Source: Cyclobacteriaceae bacterium (lineage in GTDB: Bacteria; Bacteroidota; Bacteroidia; Cytophagales; Cyclobacteriaceae). From it: a DNA stretch of 64,000 bases. Positions 1-10,484 of this stretch are shown here, one piece after another; position 1 is the first letter of the stretch, and each line of letters begins with the position of its first letter. The stretch lies in contig BPHC01000007.1 in NCBI GenBank assembly GCA_026003355.1, positions 1 to 64,000 on the forward strand, in the 5' to 3' direction. The translations under genes were made by a program, and so were the position numbers. The notes under the pieces were generated by a model that was not told where the DNA came from, made no database searches, and worked only from the letters and a program-made list of their open reading frames with translations.

Positions 1-859
1 CCCCATGTAGTGGCTACTGTGTAGAGGCCCTCCCCGTACATTCCCAGATGGGGATAGGCCGCAAGGGCTGCCCGTGAGTGTCCGGGCATTTCTATTTCAG
101 GAATAATGGTGATATTCCGGGCAGCAGCATAGGCCACAATATCGCGTATTTCGTTCTGGGTGTAGTAGCCGCCATAACGTTTCCCATCGAACTGAGTGGA
201 ACTGCCTGCATGGCCGATAAGGGTTTCTTTTCGCCACGCTGCCACTTCCTGCAGTTTTGGGATATTTCTTTATTTCAACCCGCCACCCCCTGGTCTTCGG
301 TAAGATGCCAGTGAAAACCGGTTGAACTTAAACCGGGCCATAAGATCGATATAACGCCTGATAAATTCAGGGGAAAACATGTGCCGCCCCACATCCAGGT
401 GAAGACCACGGTAACGGAAACCGGGGGAAATCGGTAATTTCCAGTGCCGGCAGCCGGTTGCGGTGTACGGCTATAAGCTGAAGCAGCGACTGCACACCAT
501 AAAAACAAGCCGGCACCTGTGCGGGCATCAATGCTAACACCGGTTTTATCAATTCGCAGCACATAGCCTTCATCAGGAAGGGTTATGGAGGGATTTAGCG
601 CCAGCACAATGTGTGCATTTACCGTTGCTGCTGGCGGCCTCAAAGCCCAGTTCGTTCAGATAACCGCGAATGAGCTCAGACAGATTTTGGGCAGCAGCAG
701 GGGTCATTACGGTTACTTTCGGCAGGAAGGGTAAAAAAATCATCGTACAATTTTACCGCAACCCGGCTGCGGAATGATGCCTAAGGTTTCGGGCGTGATG
801 TTTTTATTTTCGTGCGAACACGCCATCAACAGGACGAAGATAAAAAGTAACAGCAGCAT
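1..859 (-). pseudogene. GH20 beta-N-acetylhexosaminidase, lipoprotein, frameshifted and cut by the window edge
   Basis: Family GH20 enzymes remove terminal beta-N-acetylglucosamine or galactosamine from glycans. The N-terminus (ATG at 859) is a lipoprotein signal with lipobox LMAC, so the product would be membrane anchored and exported. Pieces in different frames match the family in order: an N-terminal GH20b-like part containing TGAGLFYGVQSLLQL and PRFPYRG-type text near 370-560, then FHWHLTEDQG near 300, HAGSSTQFDGKRYGGYYTQ near 150-230 and PEIEMPGHSRAALAAYPHLG near 50-110. At least three frame changes are needed; the first, near 760, is explained by one surplus base in a G run (coding strand). 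The rest of the catalytic domain lies beyond base 1. Family identity is sure; whether the breaks are real decay or sequencing error is not. Confidence 0.8.
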
Positions 860-1004
860 ATTTCAGCGGCCGGAACATAAAGACACTTTTCATAGGCATG
901 TTGTATGTCTTAAAGTTGCAAAGCGATGGCTATACCGGCAAAAATAATTTTTTTTATCCGGACTCTGCCGGTCAACCACCTGGCTTACAGCTTACAGAAG
1001 TTAA

Positions 1005-4000
1005 TTACCTGAGCAACACCACACCGCCGCGTTGTTCCTTTACGCCATCCTGCGGACGGTATGAGCTGCGGGTAGCGCACCACATAGGTGTAGGTGCCGG
1101 CCGGCAGCAGCTGGGCGGGATTGTTGTTTGTAGCCTCCGTTCCAGCGGAAGTTCCGGTCGGTAGAGTGAAATACCAGTCCGCCCCAACGGTCGAATATGG
1201 CTACCTCAAAGCCGGCATCGTCAACAAAAGAAGGTAAAGATGTTAAACTCCCTGTTTTTCGTTCAGGCTGCTTCCGGGCCGGAAGGCATTGGGTGCCACA
1301 ATGCGCGGGTTACACTCTTCAATAACTTCGGTCTGGTCAGACGAAGGGCAGCCGAACACATTTACCAGATCCACACTGAATACACCCGGTTCGGTAACCA
1401 GCAGGGTTTGTCCGGTTTCGCCCGGAAGCAATACACCTCCCTGATACCATTGATAGCTGATGAAGTTGGCCCCCTGCGTTGAGCAACACTTCGCGCGTAC
1501 CCGGATCGGGGTTGGCGGGGTTGTTGCAAATAAGTGCGGTAAGCGGCAGCGCGCCGGGTGTTACCGGGAAAAGTACGATTTGCTGTTCGGTAAATTCTGT
1601 ACAGCCGGGAACACTCCCGGTAAGGCGATACAATCCGGGTTGTGGTTCGAACAATAGAGGCAGAGGTTCCACCTGGGATGTTCTGTCCGTCAACTGACCA
1701 TTGAAAAATTTGTTCCGGGCAGGTTGCTGGTACCGGTAAGCGTAAACTGCAGTCCTTCGCAGGGTGGTTGTGGTGGTAATGCTCAGTTGCAGGTCGCCTG
1801 CCACGAAACACCCGTTTTTGTGGCCGAACTAAACACGCACCCTGAAACATTGTTTACCACTTCTACCCGGTAGTTCACATTATTATCAGCCAGGCCGGCA
1901 AGAATTGACGAGCCGCCCGGAATGAGCACTCCGTTGCGATCCCAGCGGTAAGTATAGGTTCCTGAGGGTGTTGCCGTTTGCCGTTAATTGTAACCTGGTT
2001 TTCGCAGGCCATCGGTTTGCGAAAAGTCGGCTACTACATTGTTGTTTACAAACACGGTAACGGCTGTGTCAAGCGGGCAGAAGCCGGCCTCAGTTACCTG
2101 AACGGTGTAGGTCTGGTTGCCCTGCGGGGGATTGGCCGTTATGGTTTGCAGGGTGTTAGGCCCGGTAATGTTTGGCCCCGACCAGCTCCAGGCTGTTCCG
2201 CCCGATACGCCTATGCTTATGGGGCTGGTGCAGGCGTTCACGGTAAAGCCGGTTATGGCTACCTCGGGGTCCTGTGTAAAGGTTTGCGGAGCAGAAGTGC
2301 TTATACAGCCCCCTGAGGTCATTTCTATTAAATAAGTGCCGCCCGGAAACGCCTGGAGTGCTGAAGGGCGAGCTGCTGCCGCTGCCCGGAAGCAGCCACG
2401 GATCCGGTAATGGCGTTGATTACGCGGTAGGTAAAGGGCAGTAAGCTGGTGTGGGTTACCTCTAACACAAGGGGTTCGCAGGTGTTCTGGCGTATAACCG
2501 AGGTTATACTAAACGCGTTGTCGTTAATGCCCCACCACATCAATGGTACTGCACCCCGAAATCTGGTCAGTAACGGTTATTGCATACGATCCCGCACCCA
2601 GCCCGGTAAATGGAGGCAGCACCGGCCCAACGGAGCGATCGGTGCCCGAAAGAGAGGTTGAGGGCCCGGTAACAATGTAGGGTGAATAATCCCTGTGCAG
2701 GTGAATTGATGGTAAGGGCAATCTGGCCGCGTAAGGGTGACGCAGGCAGATGTGTTGGTAGCTATTGCGGTAAAGGCAGGCGATTCATTGAAGATAAAGG
2801 TTACCGTGTCGCGGGCTGAGCAGGTGTTAACCGGGTCGGTAACCAAAACGGTGTACTGGTATGTGCCGGGCACTGACGAGTCGACCGATTGCGTTTGGGC
2901 TGTTGCCTGCCGCAGCGCCATTGATAGTCCATTGATACACCGAGCCGGGATTCTGGGCATTGAGCGGGAATACAGGGGTATTCTGGCACAGCGTCTGGTC
3001 AGGGGCCCAGGTTTACCACGGGCCGGTTATCGGCAAACCAGAATACTGCCATTGGAAAAACATCCGTTGGTGGTGTTGGTAATGGTAACACTAACAATGC
3101 TTTGTTGTGTTACCACTATGGTTCGGGTGGTTTCGCCTGTGCTCCAGTTAAACGATAGCTGCGGTAACTCCGGATTGGTTGCCGGTGTTGCTTCCAGTGT
3201 AAGAGGGCCGTTGCAAATTACCGGCTGAGGCACGCCGGACGGAAGAAAAGTAGGGTTGGCCGGAGGAGGGTAAATGGTAATGGTTTGAAAGATAGTAGTA
3301 TCCAGGCCGCAGCGGTTGGTAATGCGCAAACTAACCAGATAGTTGGTCGCAACCCCTACCGTGGGATAAGTGTGTTCAACCTGCGCCTGTGTGGAGCCAA
3401 AACCATCGCCAAACCGACCACTGGAAGCTGTCGATCGGGTCGGTGCCAAATGCCAGAAAGGTGGTTGGCGAGCCTTCGCAAGAAGCCGGCTATCTGCATG
3501 CCGGGTGGTTGTAATGGGTGAAAACAATTTGCTGGATGAAGTTGGGCAATCCCAGGCGGCTCTGGGTGCCGGAGGCCAGCGCAAAGCCGTTGGCCACGAA
3601 GCCCGACAGCAGCGTGGTATCGGGATTGAACAATATGGTGCCCAGGTAGGGACGGTTGTTAACTGCCACGTAATATCTGGCCGTCAGGCCCCGGTTTGAA
3701 TGGCGCCAGCTCTTCGGCTATGGGTGCGGCAGGGTGGCGTTATCTGGCGGATGTTCCCCAGCGAATCAAAATACATTTCAATTATAGCCGACTGCCCGGG
3801 GGCAATATTCCGAACAGTAGCAAACAGCTTGTTAGAAACAAACTCCACGCCATATAACTGCCCTGCCGGGGCGCCGGTATAGGTGGGAGTAATGCTCCGG
3901 GTAGTTGGTAACTGCTCCGGTTGAGTCGACAAAAATCAAAAATCTCCAGGCCGGTTACTTCGTAACTTGTTGGGGGTGGTCTTTTTGCTGAGCGCCACCA

Positions 4001-6286
4001 CCAGGCGATTCAAGGCGCCCAGCTTCATGTAACCCTGTCCGTTTCCTTCATCGGTAATTATATGGTCAGACCCGATGGAAGAAATAACCGGGTTTTCAAT
4101 TCCGAAAGCGGTAATGCGATAAGCCCGGAATGAGTTATTGCCATATTCGTGTGCAATGAGCCAGTTGGCATTTCCGGTAAGACGCTCGGTTGACCGGCTA
4201 AAAAAGCAACTGGTTAACCTGGGCCAGTCCCGCCATTTACCACTATTCAATTTAACGTCGTAAAGTGAATAACGCACTTCGTAGGTGTTGGCGCCATGTA
4301 CTTCCTGTGTGGTAAAAATATAATACAGTGTTTTCATCGCCTGGCACGGGGATTATGAGGGCCGATTGGGTGGAACCGGGTTCGCCCCCTATTCCCGGTG
4401 GCACCGTAAGGGGCAGCTCGTTGTCATTCCGGTCGTACACGCGCTGTCCGTCTGTACTTAATATTACGTTGCCATTGCGGTCGCTTATTACCGATACGCC
4501 CTCCGGGCTGTTTACCGGGCCCGAAATGGCTACGGCCGGAATCTGGTTGAAGTCTATACCCGCATTTTGCCCGAAATACCAGATGTTGGCGCGTTGTTCC
4601 TGGGCACCATATTCGCGTATGTTTACACCGGCATAGGCGCTGCACCCGGTGGCATCGGTAACCACCACGTAGTAATAACCTGCCGAAATCGGGGGTAAGG
4701 GTGGGGCCCACATCGCCATTCGACCATATGGTCGAGACAGGGGTTCCGCCCCTGAATGCTAACCGTTACCCTGAAGCTCATCGGCCGTATTGTTCGGGCA
4801 GGGAGGAATGCCGTTGTTAACCGGGAGCTCGCATTTACAGGCTGTGGTGTCCTGCACCAGGTTAAGCTGCAGGTCGAATTGGGTGATGTTTACAGTAGAG
4901 GTGAAACGAAGCCGAACGGCCCTGCAGGAAGGCCGTAACCGTTACCGGGTAGGCCCCTCCCGACTGATAGGTATGGATGGGGGCTCCACTGGCCCGACCC
5001 GTTGCCGTCACCGAAATCCCCACACCAGGCTGTCGGCTGCAGGTGTTACCGATGGGTAGAAAGAGGTTGGGCGTAGCCGAACAGGTGCCGGATGAGACAA
5101 AACCTAACCGAAAGACTGAAAGGTGCCCCGGGAGAAAAAGAAGGGAACTGCCTGCCGTTAACATTCGGATTGGCGGCAAAAGCCGTGGCCTGATAACCGG
5201 CACTTGCCGCAACGCTGTCGGGATTGTTGATGCGGCCCAACCTAAAGATTCCCGGCGCTTTGTTCATAAAGGTGGTAGATGGCCGAATCGTGGGGCCAGT
5301 TGCAAACCGTAACATCTGAAAACGTTTGACGGGAGTACAGGCGTAAGGGTATTGAGGGGATTGAGCAGGTCGAATTGCAGCACCTGGGCATCCGTTCCGG
5401 AATTGTTAAGCCTTGAAAAATAGAGAAACCTTCCGCCAAGGCTCCATTCGGCATCATACAGGGCACCCGCCGTGTTGTGGGCTGAATTAAATACAAACTG
5501 GTTTGAACGACAATACACCCGAGGTGTTATCGAAATCAAGTATAACAATGTTGCGGTCGGGCTGTTTGTGGCACTACTGCCAGGTGGCCGTTCAGGGAGT
5601 CGTAGGCAAAGTTGCCGGCCGAGATATTCAAACCCCCTGTTATTCCGGTAAAAGTGGTATGATTAAACACTCCGCCGGGTTGAACGTGGGTAACGGTGTA
5701 ATTGTCGGTATTGTTTTCATGGGTTATCAGCCAGTAATCGTTACCGTTGGCATGCGGAATGATGATCATGGCTTCGGACCGGCTTGCGGGAGGCAAGCCG
5801 ATTGGCTGATTTTTTAGTATTACATCACCTACGGGCGGGGCCGGAAAAAACCGCATTACCGAAAGCGGTCATATCAACGGTGCTTACCTCCACGGTGCCT
5901 GCCGCCGGAAATGCGGCCGAATTGGTAAACAGGTAATACTGGCCCGAAGCCCCGGGTACCGGGCAAACCACTACAGGCTGATTACCAGAAGGGTTGCCGT
6001 TAAGCCCGAAGCCATTGGGCATTGCAGTGTGGGTAACATCGAACACCTGCGTTCCGTTGCTGTAAAAAAGCAGATTGCCGTTCGTGGCATCAGTGGCCAC
6101 AGCGCTGCCGCCCGTACCCAGGGCGTTGGGTTGGGTTACGAGTACAGGCGAGTTGTTAACACGGTTAAAGCGTATGCCCTGGCCACTGGTGCCGAAGTAC
6201 CAGTTATGTCTTGACAAATCCTGGGCTCCGAGGCCGGAAAGGCCCAATACCAGACAGATGAACCATCGCAAATGCCGCATGCGCAT
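1005..6286 (-). pseudogene. giant T9SS-exported surface protein with PKD-like repeats and type-B sorting domain, frameshifted
   Basis: A single ancestral reading of about 1,760 residues is spread over all three minus frames. It begins with a Sec signal peptide (ATG 6286, or 6280, ending LSGLGAQD). Two copies of a module starting NWYFG/IWYFG, with GNLLFYSNGTQVFD and GNVILSTDGQRVYD as matching motifs, lie at about 5.85-6.2 kb and 4.3-4.6 kb; many gliding-associated proteins have this module. Between 1.3 and 3.6 kb are PKD/SprB-like beta-sandwich repeats (GSYAITVTDQISGCS, YTVQVTEAGFCP). The C-terminus, around 1005-1240, reads IFDRWGGLVFHST..WNGGY..AGTYTYVVRYP and ends in GGVVLLR, the type-B gliding-motility CTD that directs type IX secretion. 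The porP/sprF-type gene beside it fits. At least eight frame changes are needed. Adhesion or gliding is inferred from the family; no enzymatic domain is seen. Confidence 0.78.
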
Positions 6287-6471
6287 TATTTTCTGTACCT
6301 TATCAGCCGTACGATTGCTTAACGAACGCATTGTGCTAAAGTATACAAATTGCCCAAAAATAGCGTTACACATTCTGTAAACTGCCGATTTTGAGTAATC
6401 CGTTGTTTTATACCAACTTTAGAACGTTTTATTTTGTTTGCATGTGGCGCTATCATTTGTACTTTTTTGGC

Positions 6472-7509
6472 ATGAGGCGGCTGTTTGCCGGTGTGTTTAT
6501 CCTTTTTACGGCGGTGTCGGTAACTGCACAGGATCCGCAATTCAGCCAGTTTTATGCTGCACCCCTGTATCTTAATCCTGCACTTACCGGCTCTACCGGT
6601 CAGGCGCGGGCAGGTATTAACTACCGCAACCAGTGGCCGGCCATTGATGCCAACTTTATAACCATGTCGGCATTCTTTGATTATTTTATTGAAGACAAGC
6701 GCAGCGGAGTAGGCCTTATTCTGAACCGCGATGAGGAGGGCCTTGCCGGTTTGCGCTCCACTTTTGCCGGATTGCAGTATTCGTACGAAGTGCAGCTGGC
6801 CAAAAACCTGGGCTTTCGCCCCGGAGCGCAGGTGGCCTTCTTTAACCGCGACATCAACTTTAACCGGCTTACTTTTGGCGACCAGTTCGATCCGGTTACC
6901 GGTCAGATCATCTCACCTCAAACAGCCGAGCAGTTTCGCACCAATTTCAGCAAAACCTTTATAGACCTGTCTTTGGGAGGGGTATTTTTTACTCGCACGG
7001 CCTACCTGGGTGTGGCGGCTTTTCACCTCAACCGGCCCAACCAATCCATAATAGACGAAAACAGCCCTCTGCCCGTAAAGTTATCAGTGCACGGTGGCTT
7101 TAAATACTACATGAAGCCCGGTGTTAAGGGATCTGGTATTTATGCCAAAGATGCGGAGCGCAGCCTGTCGCCTGCCTTTCAGTACCGGCATCAGGGCCAG
7201 TTCGACCAGCTCGATCTCGGTTTGTACTACACTGCCGAGCCGCTGGTGCTTGGCTTATGGTATCGCGGGGTTCCGTTTAAGCAAATCAACGGTATAGTAA
7301 ACAACGAGTCCATAGTATTGCTGGTAGGTTTTACCAACATTGGCGCAAAAGAGGCATTGAATATTGGCTACAGTTTTGACTATACCATTTCCAAGCTGGG
7401 AGCGGGGAGTGGCGGTGCCCATGAGTTTAGCCTGACCTACACCTGGCCTATGCGCAATCCGCGCAAACCCCCGCGCGACAAACTGGTAATTCCCTGCCCC
7501 GACTTTTAA
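6472..7509 (+). CDS. PorP/SprF family type IX secretion outer-membrane protein
   Basis: Members of this family are outer-membrane barrels that partner type-B T9SS cargo, as SprF does for SprB. The 345-residue product has a signal peptide (MRRLFAGVFILF..SVTAQ) followed at once by DPQFSQFYAAPLYLNPALTG, the hallmark N-terminus of the family. The rest is beta-rich with alternating aromatic residues (FEQLDLGLYY-like strands). ATG 6472 was chosen because it opens the signal peptide; in-frame starts at 6391 and 6442 would add a non-signal-like extension. It is divergent from the giant type-B protein at 1005-6286, the usual arrangement for a cargo and its dedicated PorP/SprF partner, so it probably helps secrete or anchor that protein. 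Confidence 0.93.
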   Translation: MRRLFAGVFILFTAVSVTAQDPQFSQFYAAPLYLNPALTGSTGQARAGINYRNQWPAIDANFITMSAFFDYFIEDKRSGVGLILNRDEEGLAGLRSTFAGLQYSYEVQLAKNLGFRPGAQVAFFNRDINFNRLTFGDQFDPVTGQIISPQTAEQFRTNFSKTFIDLSLGGVFFTRTAYLGVAAFHLNRPNQSIIDENSPLPVKLSVHGGFKYYMKPGVKGSGIYAKDAERSLSPAFQYRHQGQFDQLDLGLYYTAEPLVLGLWYRGVPFKQINGIVNNESIVLLVGFTNIGAKEALNIGYSFDYTISKLGAGSGGAHEFSLTYTWPMRNPRKPPRDKLVIPCPDF

Positions 7510-7537
7510 GGCCTGCACATAAAATACACCGGTTGAT

Positions 7538-8152
7538 ATGTCTTTGCAGTATGCTTTTGAACTGGCCGGCACGTTCTTTTTTGCCATTTCGGGAGCGCTG
7601 GCCATGCGCGATAAAAATCCCGACTGGTTTGGCGCAGCCTTTACCGGCTTTATCACGGCCATTGGCGGCGGTACCCTGCGCGATATGATGTTGGGCAGTT
7701 ATCCGCTGGTGTGGATTGGGGATATTCGTTTTTTATATGCTGTACTTGTCGGAGTATTTACAGCCATTTTGTTTCAGCATCGCCTTAGCGCCTGGCGCAA
7801 AACCTTTCTTTTGTTCGATACACTGGGCATAGCCTTCTTTACCATTCTGGGTACAGAAAAGGCGCTGGTACTGGGTGTAAAACCCGAAATAGCGGCAATT
7901 ATGGGCATGTTTACCGCTGTGATGGGAGGTGTGATTCGCGATACCCTGGCCAACGAACTGCCTGTGCTGCTGCGGCGCGAAATTTATGCTACCGCTTGCC
8001 TGGCCGGCGCTGCACTGTACCTGCTCCTTGCCCTGCACACCGAAACGCCCCGCAACCTTATCCTTGCACTTTCCATAGCACTTGTTATAGCCATACGGCT
8101 GGCAGCTGTAAAGTACGGATTGTCATGGCCGGCTATTGGCACAAAAGCCTAA
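7538..8152 (+). CDS. TRIC/UPF0126 family cation channel-like membrane protein (YadS type)
   Basis: This 204-residue polytopic protein has the internal repeat typical of bacterial TRIC channels: FAISGALAMRDKNPDWFGAA then TAIGGGTLRDMMLG in the first half, and MGMFTAVMGGVIRDTLANELP in the second. Glycine-rich GGGT/GGV..RD turns form the pore-lining kinks in the family. Bacterial homologues are trimeric monovalent-cation channels of the inner membrane, and some homologues have also been proposed as glycine transporters. It starts 28 bases after the PorP/SprF gene on the same strand and could be co-transcribed, although a functional link is not obvious. Length is normal for the family. Confidence 0.9.
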   Translation: MSLQYAFELAGTFFFAISGALAMRDKNPDWFGAAFTGFITAIGGGTLRDMMLGSYPLVWIGDIRFLYAVLVGVFTAILFQHRLSAWRKTFLLFDTLGIAFFTILGTEKALVLGVKPEIAAIMGMFTAVMGGVIRDTLANELPVLLRREIYATACLAGAALYLLLALHTETPRNLILALSIALVIAIRLAAVKYGLSWPAIGTKA

Positions 8153-8190
8153 CTTACGTTTGGAAAAAAATTTAAGTGCAGAAAAAAAAA

Positions 8191-8224
8191 TTTGCGATTG
8201 TGGTTTTGATTTCCGTTACTTTTG
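8191..8224 (+). promoter_or_regulatory. promoter of the arginine operon
   Basis: TTTG at 8191-8194 and TACTTTTG at 8217-8224 match the Bacteroidota -33 (TTTG) and -7 (TAnnTTTG) boxes with 22 bases between them, within the accepted range. Transcription would begin near 8231, leaving a leader of roughly 300 bases before the first enzyme gene, the segment that holds the Arg-rich leader ORF and hairpins. Confidence 0.6.
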
Positions 8225-8285
8225 CAGAACAAAAATTAAAACCAAAACTAATGCCTTTTCTGTAAACCTAACTCCCTAACAGAAA

Positions 8286-8411
8286 TTGAAAACCAAGACC
8301 ACTTTCGCTGCAACTACGGTTGCGCCTCTTCTCCGGGTGATTACCCGCATCACCGTTCCCGCCAGTCTGGTTTCCCGCCACTTCCGACCCGTCCGACCCG
8401 TCCGAATTTGA
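8286..8411 (+). CDS. arginine-rich leader peptide of the arg operon
   Basis: A 41-codon open frame starts with TTG at 8286 (an in-frame TAA lies three codons upstream) and stops at 8409-8411. It holds six arginines (residues 17, 21, 31, 34, 37, 40); three of the last eight codons are CGA, in two tandem copies of CGACCCGTC followed by CGA. It lies between the promoter and the first biosynthetic gene and is followed by mutually exclusive hairpins. This is the layout of an attenuation leader in which ribosomes short of Arg-tRNA stall before the hairpins. The TTG start and lack of a visible Shine-Dalgarno, usual in Bacteroidota, keep the call moderate. Confidence 0.6.
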   Translation: MKTKTTFAATTVAPLLRVITRITVPASLVSRHFRPVRPVRI

Positions 8412-8415
8412 TACT

Positions 8416-8485
8416 CCGGCAGTGTTAGCCTGCGTGGAGGGCAGCTTTTCCGGGTGAAAGGCTGCCAGCGGTGTATTCAGCACCG
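8416..8485 (+). promoter_or_regulatory. competing hairpins in the arg operon leader (candidate attenuator)
   Basis: GGCAGCTTTT (8440-8449) pairs with AAAGGCTGCC (8457-8466), ten pairs including one G-U, with a 7-base loop. The same 3' arm CTGCC can instead pair with GGCAG at 8418-8422, just after the leader stop, so the two hairpins exclude each other. A small stem CGGTG/CACCG follows (8469-8485). The T-rich stretch comes only at about 8508-8520, so a classical intrinsic terminator is not clear; control of translation start, or Rho access, is as likely. Confidence 0.45.
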
Positions 8486-8526
8486 GAATGGTTCTTATCA
8501 AATTCATAATTTTTTATTTTAAAAAA

Positions 8527-9279
8527 GTGGACAATTCCATCATTGTTCGCGTAGCCACATCTTCTGATGTGCACTACGCAGAAACCATAACCCATGAAAT
8601 GGCCGAATCGGCCAAAGCACGCGGTACGGGTATTGCCAAACGCTCGCCCGACTATGTTGCCGCCAAAATGTGCGAAGGCAAAGCCGTTATTGCCCATACG
8701 GCCGATGGCACGTGGGTAGGCTTTTGCTATATAGAAGCCTGGGAACATGAAAAGTATGTAGCCAATTCCGGGCTTATTGTTTCGCCTCCGTTTCGCAAAA
8801 GCGGTGTGGCCCGGGCAATAAAAAAGAAAATTTTTGAGCTGTCGCGCCAAAAATATCCCCATGCCAAAATATTTGGACTTACCACCGGACTGGCCGTAAT
8901 GAAAATAAACTCTGAACTGGGCTATGAACCCGTTACCTATTCTGAACTCACCAACGATGAGGAGTTCTGGAAGGGCTGTCAGAGCTGCGTGAATTACGAA
9001 ATACTTATGTCCAAACAACGCAAAAACTGCCTGTGCACGGCCATGCTGTACGACCCCGCTACTGCCCGGGTGCAGGTGCCGGTGGTACAAACGGTAGTTA
9101 CCCCGAAAGGAAAAATCAAGCGCAGGCGCAGACGCATGTTTAAAGGTAACCTTAAACTGTTTGAACGCTGGATACGGTTTAAACAATTCGTACTGCTGCG
9201 CAGCCGCAAAAACGGAGGCAACGCAGATGCGGCTAAACGCTCTGCAAAAGGCATTTTAACCTATTTCATATTCTGGTAA
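8527..9279 (+). CDS. GNAT family N-acetyltransferase, probable N-acetylglutamate synthase of the arg operon
   Basis: The 250-residue protein has a GNAT fold: the acetyl-CoA loop is near VSPPFRKSGVARAIKK, preceded by strands GTWVGFCYIEAW and YVANSGLIV. It is the first gene of an otherwise complete arginine operon that lacks argA and argJ, so it most likely makes N-acetylglutamate (or another N-acylglutamate) from glutamate. This is inference from context and from the same arrangement in other Bacteroidota. The C-terminal part after about residue 155 has several cysteines (CQSC, NCLC) and a basic tail. I prefer GTG 8527, which follows an A/T-rich stretch typical of initiation in this phylum; ATG 8488 in the same frame would start directly against a leader hairpin and add an unrelated hydrophobic stretch. 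The stop overlaps argG by one base (TAATG). Confidence 0.8.
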   Translation: MDNSIIVRVATSSDVHYAETITHEMAESAKARGTGIAKRSPDYVAAKMCEGKAVIAHTADGTWVGFCYIEAWEHEKYVANSGLIVSPPFRKSGVARAIKKKIFELSRQKYPHAKIFGLTTGLAVMKINSELGYEPVTYSELTNDEEFWKGCQSCVNYEILMSKQRKNCLCTAMLYDPATARVQVPVVQTVVTPKGKIKRRRRRMFKGNLKLFERWIRFKQFVLLRSRKNGGNADAAKRSAKGILTYFIFW

Positions 9280-10484
9280 TGAAGAAAAAAGTTGTACTGG
9301 CTTTTAGCGGAGGACTGGATACCTCGTACTGCGCCAAATACCTGAGTGATGACTGCGGCCTGGAGGTGCATACGCTTACCGTTGATACAGGCGGCTTTAC
9401 GCCTGCTGAACTGGAAGAAATAGCCCAAAGGGCCAAAAGTCTGGGCGTGGCTTCGCACACCACCCTGGATTATACCAAAACGTACTACGAAAAAGTTATC
9501 CGGTATCTTATCTATGGAAATGTGCTGAAAAACGGCACGTATCCGCTAAGTGTAAGTGCCGAACGCATGGTACAGGCACTGGCCACGGTTGAACATGCAC
9601 GCAGGCTGGGTGCCGATGCCGTAGCCCACGGCAGTACCGGTGCCGGCAACGACCAGGTGCGCTTCGATATGATGATATCGGTATTGCTGCCCGGCGCACA
9701 AATTATTACCCCCATACGCGATAAGCGGCTGTCGCGCGAAGAAGAGGTGGCTTATCTTGCCGCCAGGGGTGTTCAGATTAATGCAGAAAAAGCCCGGTAC
9801 TCCATTAATAAAGGGTTGTGGGGTACTTCGGTAGGAGGGAAAGAAACCCTGCACTCGCTGGGTACCCTGCCCGAAGAAGCCTGGCCGGCTTCGGTTACCA
9901 AAACAGGGACCGAAACCGTGCGCCTGTTTTTTGAAAGGGGAGAATTGCGCAAAATCAACGACCTTAGTTTTTCACACCCTGTGCAGGCCATCAGGTACCT
10001 GCAGGAATTGGCATCGCCATACGGAATTGGCCGCGACATCCATGTGGGCGATACCATAATAGGCATCAAGGGCCGTGTAGGGTTCGAAGCAGCAGCCCCG
10101 GTCTTAATCATCAAAGCGCATCATGCCCTGGAGAAACATGTGCTTACCAAATGGCAGTTGTACTGGAAAGACCAGTTATCGCAGTTTTATGGCAACTGGC
10201 TTCACGAAGGCCAGTACCTTGATCCGGTTATGCGCGATATGGAGGCTTTTCTTGACAGTTCGCAGCAGCGCGTTACCGGCGAGGTATATATTGCCCTGTT
10301 CCCTTACCGGTATGTTATCCAGGGTATTCAGTCGCCTTTCGATTTGATGTCGGCCGAATTCGGCACCTATGGTGAAATGAACAATGCGTGGACGGGCGAG
10401 GATATAAAGGGCTTCACCCGTATTTTCGGCAATCAAACCGCCATGTATTACCGTATCGGAGAAAAAGCCACTGAAAAAACATGA
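9279..10484 (+). CDS. argG: argininosuccinate synthase
   Basis: ArgG condenses citrulline with aspartate using ATP, the penultimate step of arginine synthesis. The 401-residue sequence opens with KKKVVLAFSGGLDTSYC, the N-type ATP pyrophosphatase loop SGGLDTS, and carries the citrulline/aspartate-binding text AHGSTGAGNDQVRF and the later segment YSINKGLWGTSVGG. Length is normal. It is the second cistron: its ATG overlaps the preceding stop by one base and its own stop overlaps the argC start (ATGA). A cytoplasmic tetramer is expected. In the N-acetylated ornithine route of Bacteroidota its substrate appears only after ArgF' and ArgE have acted. Confidence 0.97.
   Translation: MKKKVVLAFSGGLDTSYCAKYLSDDCGLEVHTLTVDTGGFTPAELEEIAQRAKSLGVASHTTLDYTKTYYEKVIRYLIYGNVLKNGTYPLSVSAERMVQALATVEHARRLGADAVAHGSTGAGNDQVRFDMMISVLLPGAQIITPIRDKRLSREEEVAYLAARGVQINAEKARYSINKGLWGTSVGGKETLHSLGTLPEEAWPASVTKTGTETVRLFFERGELRKINDLSFSHPVQAIRYLQELASPYGIGRDIHVGDTIIGIKGRVGFEAAAPVLIIKAHHALEKHVLTKWQLYWKDQLSQFYGNWLHEGQYLDPVMRDMEAFLDSSQQRVTGEVYIALFPYRYVIQGIQSPFDLMSAEFGTYGEMNNAWTGEDIKGFTRIFGNQTAMYYRIGEKATEKT

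Noticed and set aside
8425-9186. 253-codon minus-strand frame opposite the GNAT gene
   Set aside because: The plus strand encodes a recognisable GNAT protein; the antisense translation is low-information and rich in Phe, His and Gly as shadows often are.
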